Made by a program: the position numbers and the translations under genes. A stretch of DNA of 64,000 nt, from the NCBI RefSeq assembly GCF_023073315.1, contig NZ_JADPJH010000026.1:31077-95076 (forward strand), in the 5' to 3' direction. The DNA comes from Bradyrhizobium sp. 1. Lineage in GTDB: Bacteria; Pseudomonadota; Alphaproteobacteria; Rhizobiales; Xanthobacteraceae. This document shows positions 9,946 through 17,388 of this stretch, in pieces; the first letter of the stretch is position 1, and each line of letters begins with the position of its first letter. Below the pieces are notes generated by a model. It ran no database searches. It was not told the DNA's origin and was given only the letters and a program-made list of their open reading frames with translations.

Positions 9946-10668
9946 TTACGCCACGCTCTCCAGAAACGCCTCTTCCGCGGCATGCACCGCATCGGGCGTG
10001 CCGACATGCATCCAGACGCCGTCGAGGCGCAGGCCGAACAGCCGCTCCTGCTCGCCCGCGCGGTCGAACATCTTTGTCAGCGAGAACTCGCCCTGCGGCG
10101 CGTCCGCGAAGATCGTCGGCGACAGGATCGCGGCGCCCGCGTAGACGAACGGAACGATCTCTTTTTCCTTGCGCTTGCGCAGCGCACCGTCGGCGAGCAT
10201 GCCGTAATCGCCGCGGCCGCTATAGCCGATGCTGGTCGCGGTCGGCGCCATCAGCAGCAGGATGTCCATGCGCTCGGGGTCGAAGTTTTCGGCAAGCCGC
10301 GCCAGATTGGAACGCACGCCGTCGATCCACAGCGTATCGGAATTGACGTGGAAGAACGGGGCGTCGCCGAGCAGCGGCAGCGCCTTGACCACGCCGCCGC
10401 CGGTGCCGAGCACCTGGTCGCGCTCGTCGGAGATGGTCACGCGCGGAAGCTGGCGCGATGCGGTGTGATCGATGATCTGGTCCGGCAGGTAGTGCACGTT
10501 GACCACCGCCTCGGTCACACCGGCGTGGCCGAGCTTGTCGAGCACATGGTCGAGCAGCGGCTGGCCGGCGACCGGCACCATCGGCTTCGGCATCTTGTCC
10601 GTCAACGGACGCATGCGCAGGCCGAACCCTGCGGCGAGCACCATGGCTTTGGTCGGCTTGACGGACAT
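9946..10668 (-). CDS. murU: MurU-like sugar-phosphate nucleotidyltransferase
   Basis: 240 residues. The signature AMVLAAGFGLRMRPLTDKMP at the N-terminus followed by KPMVPVAGQPLLDHVLDKL is the nucleotidyltransferase active site. With an AmgK-like kinase just upstream on the same strand, the likely role is N-acetylmuramate alpha-1-phosphate uridylyltransferase in murein recycling; mannose-1-phosphate guanylyltransferase is the usual generic label. The start MSVKPTKAMV at 10668 is preferred; the frame upstream (to 10752) is not conserved-looking. Confidence 0.82.
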   Translation of the reverse strand: MSVKPTKAMVLAAGFGLRMRPLTDKMPKPMVPVAGQPLLDHVLDKLGHAGVTEAVVNVHYLPDQIIDHTASRQLPRVTISDERDQVLGTGGGVVKALPLLGDAPFFHVNSDTLWIDGVRSNLARLAENFDPERMDILLLMAPTATSIGYSGRGDYGMLADGALRKRKEKEIVPFVYAGAAILSPTIFADAPQGEFSLTKMFDRAGEQERLFGLRLDGVWMHVGTPDAVHAAEEAFLESVA

Positions 10669-10807
10669 CCTTTGCTTTCTCAGATTCTTCTGTCTCGAAC
10701 CAATTGATTTCGCGTTTGCAGCAATCCTAGCACGGGACTCAATCAGCCGCACCGCGTCTTGACCGCCTTAATCACCTGCGGTGACGGTTGTGCGACGGGT
10801 GTTGCCG

Positions 10808-11122
10808 TCACGCCCCAACGGTTGTGGAGCGCGCCTTTTTCTTGTCGCCGATCTTCAGGAAATTGACTCCGATCTGGTCGCCATTGACCCAGGCCAGCTC
10901 GCAACGCCGGTACGCCAACCCGGTGGACGACAGCAGAAGAAAGAATTCCTTCAGATGCAGGCCTTCGACCGAACCGTCGATGGTCAGCTTGGCGCCGCTC
11001 TCGGAGACGTCCTCCATGGTGCATTCGCGCCGCCATGTGCCGTCGATACCCATCATCTGGGCCGGTATCCCGCGCTCGAAAACAACCCGGCTGTTGCCAC
11101 GCTGGTCCGTCTTGACCGCCAT
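10808..11122 (-). CDS. Single-domain PilZ protein, putative c-di-GMP receptor
   Basis: 104 residues from the ATG at 11122. Both PilZ ligand motifs are visible: RGNSR (RxxxR) near residue 8 and DVSESG (D/NxSxxG) near 38. The protein should therefore bind cyclic di-GMP. There is no other domain, so any output is through a partner. It sits between the tsaE-amgK fusion and murU on the same strand. The open frame runs on to 11443 inside tsaE-amgK, but nothing there resembles a domain. Confidence 0.85.
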   Translation of the reverse strand: MAVKTDQRGNSRVVFERGIPAQMMGIDGTWRRECTMEDVSESGAKLTIDGSVEGLHLKEFFLLLSSTGLAYRRCELAWVNGDQIGVNFLKIGDKKKARSTTVGA

Positions 11123-11198
11123 CTGCCTTGCTCCAGCCCCGTATTTATCCGGCGACCTGCGGGCGATGATACCGATGCGATGGCTAACAGCCGGTAAA

Positions 11199-12725
11199 TC
11201 AGGTTCCGGATCGGGGCGGCGGGACGTTGGCGAGATACCAGTCGCGCAAATGCTCAAGCGCCGGATGCGCCAGCGAGCGCTGAAGATAGGTCCAGATCCG
11301 CGGCTGGTGGCGCAGATAATGCGGCTTACCGTCGCGGCGGTTGAGCCGGGCGAAGGTGCCGAGCAGGCGGGTGTTCCGCTGCGCCGACATGATGGCGTAG
11401 AGCTCGGCGAAGCCGGCCGGATCGAAGCTCGCATCGTCAGCACGCCGCGCCTTGATGTAGCGCGACAGCAGCGTCAGCTCGATGTTTTCGGGCACGTCGA
11501 TGCGGGCGTCCTGGAGCAGCGACACCACGTCGTAGGATTTCGGCCCGAGCACGGTGTCCTGGAAATCGATCACGCCGACGCGCGAGATGCCTGAGCGGTC
11601 GCCAAGCCAGATCAAATTGGGCGAGTGATAGTCGCGAATGATCCACGTCTTCGGCGCGGCCAGCGGCTTCTTCAGCAGCTCACGCCATATCGCGAAGAAT
11701 TCCGCGCGTTTCTCCTCGCTCAGTGGCGCGTTGCGATCGGGCAGATACCATTCCGGCATCAGTCCGATTTCGATCAGCATCGCCTCGATGTCGAAGACGG
11801 GAATGGCGTAGCTCTGCCCGTCCAGCGGCAGCGTCTCCGGCAGCGTCTTGCCGTGCAGCACAGCGAGCACGTCGGTCGCGGCTTCGTAGCGCTCGGGTAT
11901 CGGTCGCGGCGGATCGCCCTCGACCACGCCCTCGATGCCGAAGTCCTCGCTGATCAGGAAGCCGTGGTCGAGATCGACATGGTGGATCGCGGGCGCGGAG
12001 ATTCCTTGCGCACGCAGGCCTTCATCGATCGCGACGAACGGTCTGACGTTTTCGGCCAGATGCACCGCGGCGCTATAGGATTTTCCGCTGTACATCGCGG
12101 CGCCGTCGGGGCGCTGCGGAGAGTTCATGAGGATGACGATCTCGTCGTCGCGCACCAATCTCGCATAGGAGCGCGTCGAGGCATCGCCGGCCATGCGCTT
12201 GCGCGTTGAATCCATATAGCCGGATGCGTCAAGGAATTCGCGCAGCGCCTTCAGCCGTGCGACGATGGCGGCGGCCTTGCCGTAACCGGTGATGTCGGCG
12301 GCGCGCGCATTCGAGCCCAGCGCCGGCCGGTGCGTCAGGACGATGTCGATGCGATCCCCAGGCATCGCCGATGGCGCACGCTCCGGCCATTCGATCAGGA
12401 CCAGCGTGGCATCGGGCAGCGGCGACAGCCCGATCTCCTCGAGCTCACTCTCGTCCTCGACGCGGTAGAGATCGGCATGCATCACCGGAAACGGCGGCAG
12501 CTCGTAGCCCTGCACCAGGGTGAAGGTCGGGCTCGGCACTTCGAGTTCGTCGTCGCCGGCGAGGTAGCGAATCATCGCGCGCGCCGCGGCAGTCTTGCCC
12601 GCGCCGAGATCGCCGGTGAGCGTGATGACATCGCCGGGGCCGACCAGCAGCGCGAGGTCGGCCATCAATTGCGCAGTCGCCGTCTCGTTGTGAAGCGCGA
12701 CGGAGAATGTGGTGGGCGCGATCAT
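11199..12725 (-). CDS. TsaE - sugar kinase (AmgK-like) fusion protein
   Basis: 508 residues in two parts. Residues 1-150 are TsaE, the ATPase needed for threonylcarbamoyl-A37 tRNA modification, with GDLGAGKTAAARAMIRYL as P-loop and HADLYRVEDESELEEIGL. From about 170 it is an aminoglycoside phosphotransferase-fold kinase with catalytic loop IIRDYHSPNLIWL and metal site VIDFQDTVLGPKSYDVVSLL, closest to N-acetylmuramate/N-acetylglucosamine kinase AmgK. Its ATG overlaps the divL stop by 4 nt. The fusion joins two otherwise unrelated pathways in one polypeptide. Confidence 0.9.
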   Translation of the reverse strand: MIAPTTFSVALHNETATAQLMADLALLVGPGDVITLTGDLGAGKTAAARAMIRYLAGDDELEVPSPTFTLVQGYELPPFPVMHADLYRVEDESELEEIGLSPLPDATLVLIEWPERAPSAMPGDRIDIVLTHRPALGSNARAADITGYGKAAAIVARLKALREFLDASGYMDSTRKRMAGDASTRSYARLVRDDEIVILMNSPQRPDGAAMYSGKSYSAAVHLAENVRPFVAIDEGLRAQGISAPAIHHVDLDHGFLISEDFGIEGVVEGDPPRPIPERYEAATDVLAVLHGKTLPETLPLDGQSYAIPVFDIEAMLIEIGLMPEWYLPDRNAPLSEEKRAEFFAIWRELLKKPLAAPKTWIIRDYHSPNLIWLGDRSGISRVGVIDFQDTVLGPKSYDVVSLLQDARIDVPENIELTLLSRYIKARRADDASFDPAGFAELYAIMSAQRNTRLLGTFARLNRRDGKPHYLRHQPRIWTYLQRSLAHPALEHLRDWYLANVPPPRSGT

Positions 12726-15226
12726 TCGGCGGCGTCGCGATGCGCCGCCTGGTCGGTCGGGAAGTCGCAGATCACGACCGTGCCCCGGCCGACGATCGAA
12801 TCCACCCGCACCTTGCCGCCATGCAGCTCGACGAAGGAGCGCACCAGCGACAGGCCGAGCCCGGCGCCGCGGTGGCGCGAGCCCTGCGAGCGGCTTTCGA
12901 ACCAGTTGAACACCTTGTCCTTCATATCGGCAGGTATCCCAGGCCCGGAATCTGTCACAGTGAAGACCACGCTGCGCTCGGTGCGGCGCGCGCTGATGCC
13001 GACGGTGGAATCCTGTGGAGAAAACCCGACGGCGTTGGCGAGGAGGTTATAGAGCACCTGCACCACGCGCTTCTCGTCGCCGACGAAGTTGCCGATATCC
13101 GGCGCGATCTCGACCTTGAGGCGGATGCGGTCGGTGGCGAGCCGGTCCTGGATGCCCTCGGCGGCGAGCTCGATGGTCTTGCTGACGTCGACCGAGCCGA
13201 GTTCCAGCTTCATCGCGCCGGCGTCGATGGTGGCGAGATCGAGGATGTTGTTGGTCAGCGCCAGCAGCGCATTGGTCGATTTGGTGACGTAGTCGAGATA
13301 TTCGGCCTGTTTCGGCGTCAGTGGCCCGGTCGATGGATCGCTGAGGAAATGGGCGAAGCCGATGATGGTGGTGAGCGGCGAGCGCAGCTCGTAGGAGACG
13401 TGGTGGACGAAATCCACCTTCATCTGGTCGGCGGTCTCCAGCGCCTCGTTGCGTTCGCGCAGCGCGCGCTCGACGTTCTCGGTGTCGGTGATGTCCTGGA
13501 ACGTCAGCATGGTGGCGCCGTCGGGCAGCGGCCGGATCATGCCGTCGAGCACGCTGCCGTCCTTGCGCTCCAGCTTGAGCGGCACGTCGGCGCGGCTCTC
13601 GATCGAGGTGACGGCCTCGCGGATCTGGCGCCAGACCGCGGGATCGTCGAACAGCTGATGGCACCAGCCTTCGACGGTCTGGATATGCGGCTCGTCGCGC
13701 ATGGCGTCGCTGGAGAGCTTCCACATCCGCACGAAAGCCGGATTGAACAGCTGCGCCTTGCCATTGCTGCCGAACACCGCGACGCCCTCGGCGAGGCTGT
13801 CCAGCGTCTCGCGCTGGACACGGATCATGCGGTCGAAGCGGCGGGCCAGCTCGAGGCTCTCGGTGACGTCGTCGAACAGATAGGTGACGCCGCCTTCCGG
13901 GTTCGGCGTGGTGACGACGGAGAGCGCGCGGCCGTCGGGCAGATACCAGGTGTCCTTGGCGGCCTCGACCGCGCGATAGGCCTCGTGCAGTTTTACTTTC
14001 CAGGCGCGGAAATCCGGCTGCTCCGGCAGCTTGCGCGCCGCGCGGAGCTGGTCGAGCACGTTGGAATCGTCGGGATTGGCGTCGAGGAAGGTGCGGTCGA
14101 GGTCCCACAGCCGCCGGTAGGAATCGTTATAGAAGGCGAGCCGGCGATGGCCGTCGAACACGGCGACGCCCGAGGAGAGCTGGTTGAGCGTGCGGCGATG
14201 GGCTTCCGCCATCCGCACCAGCGCTGAGCTCAGCCCGTCGGCTTCGCTGGCGTCGATGGCAACGCCGACACTGCCGCTGCCGACATTGACGGCGCGCACG
14301 TCATAGATGCGCCGCTCGCCGCCGATCACGATCGGCAGCCGCGAGGTGAAATTGGCGGCATCCTTCAGCCCCCGCTCCATCGCGGTGCGGTCGGCGCTGT
14401 CGAGCAGCTCGAGCTTGCGTTCCTGGGCGTCGGTGACGCTGTTGGCTTCGGTCGCGCGCACATAGGCCGGATTGGCGAAAGTCAGCGCGCCGTTCTCGCC
14501 CTTGGCCCAGATCGGCCACGGCGCAGCGCTGGCGAAGCCGCGCAGCATCTCGGTTTCATCGGAGAGCGCCTTGTAGCGAAGATTGGTTTCGGCCAGATCG
14601 CGGCGCAGGCCTGAGAGTTCGCGAATCCGGACAATGGCTTGGCCGCCGATGGCGCGGCCGAGCGCTTCCAGCGTGCGACCGTTGGCGGTAGTCAGCGTGA
14701 GCTGGAAGCCATCGCCGCGGTCGCGCAGCGCATCGACGGCGTGGTCCATCTGCAGCGCGGGTTCCGGTGGCAGCCAGGTTCCGAATGCGAGCACGCGTTG
14801 CGGCGTGGGATCGCGCGGCAGCACCATCGCGATGTCGCCGGAAATCTGCGCGCGGTCGTCGCCGGCCGGCCACGAGATCAGGATCTGCGGCTCGGCGAAC
14901 AGCAGCGCGCCGTAGCGGTCGGCCTGAAGCTGCAGTTCCCCGATGCGCGCGCGCAACCGCGCCTCGGTCTTCGCCTTGCCCACGCGCGTGCGCATCAACA
15001 GGATCGCGGCGACGACCGAGAAGCCAAGCAAGGAGAGCGCGGTGGCCAGCACCGCGAGTTCCTGCCGGTTGAAGTCCAGCATGATCGAGAGTGTGTCGAG
15101 GAAGTCGGCGGCTTCAGCCGGCGCAGCCGGCAGCAGCGCTGCGAGAGCGCCGCCCAGCAGGCCGTTGCGCGCCAACGAGGTGCACGACAACAGCGTCCGA
15201 CGCATCGACACGATCACGCCTGACAT
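12722..15226 (-). CDS. divL: DivL-type PAS sensor kinase with tyrosine at the phospho-acceptor site
   Basis: 834 residues. An N-terminal signal-like segment and a membrane helix (about 58-78) precede several PAS-like regions (about 230-560), then the HisKA and ATPase domains. The H-box reads HHVSYELRSPL, with Tyr612 where histidine kinases have His; this is the hallmark of Caulobacter DivL, a pseudokinase regulator of CckA. The ATPase boxes are kept: NLLANAV, DSGPGIP and GAGLGLSLV. It probably acts at the inner membrane in cell-cycle control. The start could also be MRRTLLS, seven codons in. Confidence 0.88.
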   Translation of the reverse strand: MSGVIVSMRRTLLSCTSLARNGLLGGALAALLPAAPAEAADFLDTLSIMLDFNRQELAVLATALSLLGFSVVAAILLMRTRVGKAKTEARLRARIGELQLQADRYGALLFAEPQILISWPAGDDRAQISGDIAMVLPRDPTPQRVLAFGTWLPPEPALQMDHAVDALRDRGDGFQLTLTTANGRTLEALGRAIGGQAIVRIRELSGLRRDLAETNLRYKALSDETEMLRGFASAAPWPIWAKGENGALTFANPAYVRATEANSVTDAQERKLELLDSADRTAMERGLKDAANFTSRLPIVIGGERRIYDVRAVNVGSGSVGVAIDASEADGLSSALVRMAEAHRRTLNQLSSGVAVFDGHRRLAFYNDSYRRLWDLDRTFLDANPDDSNVLDQLRAARKLPEQPDFRAWKVKLHEAYRAVEAAKDTWYLPDGRALSVVTTPNPEGGVTYLFDDVTESLELARRFDRMIRVQRETLDSLAEGVAVFGSNGKAQLFNPAFVRMWKLSSDAMRDEPHIQTVEGWCHQLFDDPAVWRQIREAVTSIESRADVPLKLERKDGSVLDGMIRPLPDGATMLTFQDITDTENVERALRERNEALETADQMKVDFVHHVSYELRSPLTTIIGFAHFLSDPSTGPLTPKQAEYLDYVTKSTNALLALTNNILDLATIDAGAMKLELGSVDVSKTIELAAEGIQDRLATDRIRLKVEIAPDIGNFVGDEKRVVQVLYNLLANAVGFSPQDSTVGISARRTERSVVFTVTDSGPGIPADMKDKVFNWFESRSQGSRHRGAGLGLSLVRSFVELHGGKVRVDSIVGRGTVVICDFPTDQAAHRDAAE

Positions 15227-15416
15227 AGTTGCCCCAAGACCGCACAGATTTACGCGCGACGACCCCCGTCACGCGCGAATCAAACGACAATACCCCCACC
15301 GTGACTCCAGCGGTAAGAGTCCAGATCGTGAACGCAAAGGCGGTCCCAAAAAAATGCGGGGCTCGGGTTCCCATCCACGTGGTTCTTCGGGATGATTCGG
15401 CTGAAGCTGCCGTGCG

Positions 15417-15875
15417 TTAGCGGCCGGTCGAGCCGAAACCGCCGGCGCCGCGATCGGTGGCCGACAATGTTGCGACGGGAACCAGCGCGGCCTGCACCAC
15501 GGGCGCGATCACCATCTGCGCGATGCGCTCGCCGCGCTTGATCACGAACGGGGCCGCGCCGTGGTTGATCAGGATCACCTTGATCTCACCGCGATAGTCC
15601 GCGTCGATCGTGCCGGGTGAATTCAGCACGGTGACGCCGTGCTTGGCGGCAAGCCCCGAGCGCGGGCGGATCTGCGCCTCGTGCCCGGGCGGCAACGCGA
15701 TCGCAAGCCCCGTCGGCACCAGCGCGTATTGGCCGGGGGCGAGCGCCATCGGCTCGCTATCCGGCACCGCGGCCATTAAATCGAGGCCGGCGGCTTCCGC
15801 GGTCTGATAGGCCGGCAGCGGCAGGCCCTCGGCGTGGGCGAGCTGCTGCAGTTCGACCGTGACTTTCGTGCTCAA
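15417..15875 (-). CDS. dut: Deoxyuridine 5'-triphosphate nucleotidohydrolase
   Basis: 152 residues, trimeric dUTPase that makes dUMP and keeps uracil out of DNA. Conserved motifs are AGLDLMAA, RPRSGLAAKHGV, NSPGTIDADYRGE with the catalytic Asp, RIAQMVI and the C-terminal arm RGAGGFGSTGR. The start overlaps the coaBC stop by 4 nt, so the two are translationally coupled. Confidence 0.97.
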   Translation of the reverse strand: MSTKVTVELQQLAHAEGLPLPAYQTAEAAGLDLMAAVPDSEPMALAPGQYALVPTGLAIALPPGHEAQIRPRSGLAAKHGVTVLNSPGTIDADYRGEIKVILINHGAAPFVIKRGERIAQMVIAPVVQAALVPVATLSATDRGAGGFGSTGR

Positions 15876-17326
15876 GATGCCGGCTCCAGGGCTTTGTCGT
15901 CCAAGGATTTGCCGGTCACGCTTTTTGCGACATGCGCGACCAGTTCGATGGCGACCTGTTCCTTGGTCATCACCGGCCAGGAATCAACTGCAATCTCGCC
16001 GTCCTTGCGGGTTATCAAATGCACGGTGTTGCGATCGCCGCCCATCACGCCGGTGGCGGGCGAGACGTCGTTGGCGACGATCCAGTCGCAGCCCTTGCGC
16101 ACAAGTTTCGATTTGGCGTTGTCGACGAGGTGCTCGGTCTCGGCGGCAAAGCCGATCACCAGCCCCGGGCGCTTGTCGGTCAGCTTCGAGATCGTGGCGA
16201 GGATGTCGGGGTTCTCGACCAACTGAAGCGGCGGCATGCCGGCCGAACTCTTCTTCAGTTTCTGCTCGCCTTCATTGACGACGCGCCAGTCGGCGACGGC
16301 CGCAGCGAAGATCGCGATGTCGGCGGGGAGCGAGGCCTGCACCTGCTCCAGCATCTGCCGCGCCGATTCGACGTGCTTCACCGTCACACCAGCGGGATCG
16401 TTGAGATCGACCGGGCCGCTGACCAAAATCACCTCGGCGCCGGCGGCCTGCGCGGCGGCGGCAATCGCAAAACCCTGCTTGCCGGAGGAGCGGTTGGCGA
16501 TATAGCGCACCGGATCGATGGGCTCATGCGTCGGGCCTGCGGTGATCAGCACGCGCTTGCCGGCGAGCGGGCGCGGCACCGGTGGCCGCAGCAGGCGCTC
16601 GGCGGCGGCGGTGATCTCGATCGCCTCGGACATGCGGCCGGTTCCTGCTTCGCCCGCCTCGGCCATCTCGCCGGAATTCGGCCCGACCAGCACCACGCCG
16701 TCGCGCTGGAGCTGCGCGACGTTGCGGCGCGTCGCAGCGTTGTTCCACATCAGCGGATTCATCGCCGGCGCCAGCAGGATCTTTCGGTTGGTCGCGAGCA
16801 GGATCGCGCTAGCGAGATCGTCGGCATGACCATTCGCCATTTTCGCCATCAGGTCGGCGGTGGCGGGCGCCACTACGATCATGTCGCAGTCGCGTGCCAG
16901 GCGGATATGGCCGGCGTCGAACTCGCTCTGGGGATCGAACAGATCGGTATAGACGCGCTCATGCGAGAGTGCGCTCACCGCCAGCGGCGTGACGAATTGC
17001 TGCGCCGCCGTGGTCAGCACGCAGCGGACCTCGATGCGGCGTTCCTTCAGCCGGCGGATCAGGTCGAGCGACTTGTAGGCAGCGATGCCGCCGCCGATGA
17101 TCAGGGTGACGCTGGCCTCAGGAACGGCGCCGGTGCGTTGGGGCGTGGGGGCGGTGGATGCCGCAGGCGGCGCCGAAAACGGCGTCAGCGGCTCTTCGCG
17201 GCCCTCGATCAGCTCGCCCAGGATGACCCGGACCTCTTCCTCGACCGATCTGCGGTTCTTCGCCGAGCGCAGACGCAGATAGGTCTTGATGCCCTCATCG
17301 AGCTTGCGGATGGTCAGGCTTGCCAC
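15872..17326 (-). CDS. coaBC: CoaBC with N-terminal FitA-like ribbon-helix-helix domain
   Basis: 484 residues from the GTG at 17326, which has GGAGG five nt upstream; a GTG at 17341 is in frame but lacks this spacing. Residues 1-40 (starting MASLTIRKLDEG, containing SVEEEVRVILGELI) match FitA/VapB ribbon-helix-helix antitoxin domains. A Pro/Ala-rich linker (about 43-70) leads to CoaC (IGGGIAAYK, FDAGHIRL with the catalytic His, PAMNPLMWNN) and CoaB (ITAGPTHEPIDPVRYI, NRSSGKQG). The enzyme makes 4'-phosphopantetheine in CoA synthesis. The extra DNA-binding domain and the palindromes just upstream suggest autoregulation. Confidence 0.93.
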   Translation of the reverse strand: MASLTIRKLDEGIKTYLRLRSAKNRRSVEEEVRVILGELIEGREEPLTPFSAPPAASTAPTPQRTGAVPEASVTLIIGGGIAAYKSLDLIRRLKERRIEVRCVLTTAAQQFVTPLAVSALSHERVYTDLFDPQSEFDAGHIRLARDCDMIVVAPATADLMAKMANGHADDLASAILLATNRKILLAPAMNPLMWNNAATRRNVAQLQRDGVVLVGPNSGEMAEAGEAGTGRMSEAIEITAAAERLLRPPVPRPLAGKRVLITAGPTHEPIDPVRYIANRSSGKQGFAIAAAAQAAGAEVILVSGPVDLNDPAGVTVKHVESARQMLEQVQASLPADIAIFAAAVADWRVVNEGEQKLKKSSAGMPPLQLVENPDILATISKLTDKRPGLVIGFAAETEHLVDNAKSKLVRKGCDWIVANDVSPATGVMGGDRNTVHLITRKDGEIAVDSWPVMTKEQVAIELVAHVAKSVTGKSLDDKALEPAS

Positions 17327-17345
17327 GACGCCCTCCAGCACGGAA

Positions 17346-17362
17346 TGATAGCGATGCTATCA
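17346..17362. promoter_or_regulatory. Candidate operator 1, FitA-type palindrome
   Basis: Perfect inverted repeat TGATAGC-GAT-GCTATCA, 20-36 nt upstream of the coaBC GTG. From memory, the gonococcal FitA site has TGCTATCA and TGATAGCA half-sites, which match 8/8 and 7/8 here. It lies where a repressor would block transcription or initiation of coaBC. Confidence 0.65.
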
Positions 17363-17365
17363 ACC

Positions 17366-17388
17366 CTGTGATTGCAATGCAATCACAG
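17366..17388. promoter_or_regulatory. Candidate operator 2, related palindrome
   Basis: Perfect 10-bp arms (CTGTGATTGC / GCAATCACAG) around AAT. The core TGATTGC-AAT-GCAATCA has the same 7-3-7 layout as operator 1 with one symmetrical change per arm. Centres are 23 bp apart. The element covers the ubiB stop codon. An intrinsic terminator is less likely because no T-run follows on the minus strand. Confidence 0.6.

Noticed and set aside
15229..15420. 63-codon plus-strand frame between dut and divL
   Set aside because: No recognisable signal, ribosome site or domain; probably spacer.
17366..17388. Intrinsic terminator for ubiB
   Set aside because: The stem is perfect but there is no T-run on the minus strand, and it matches the layout of the second palindrome, so an operator is preferred.
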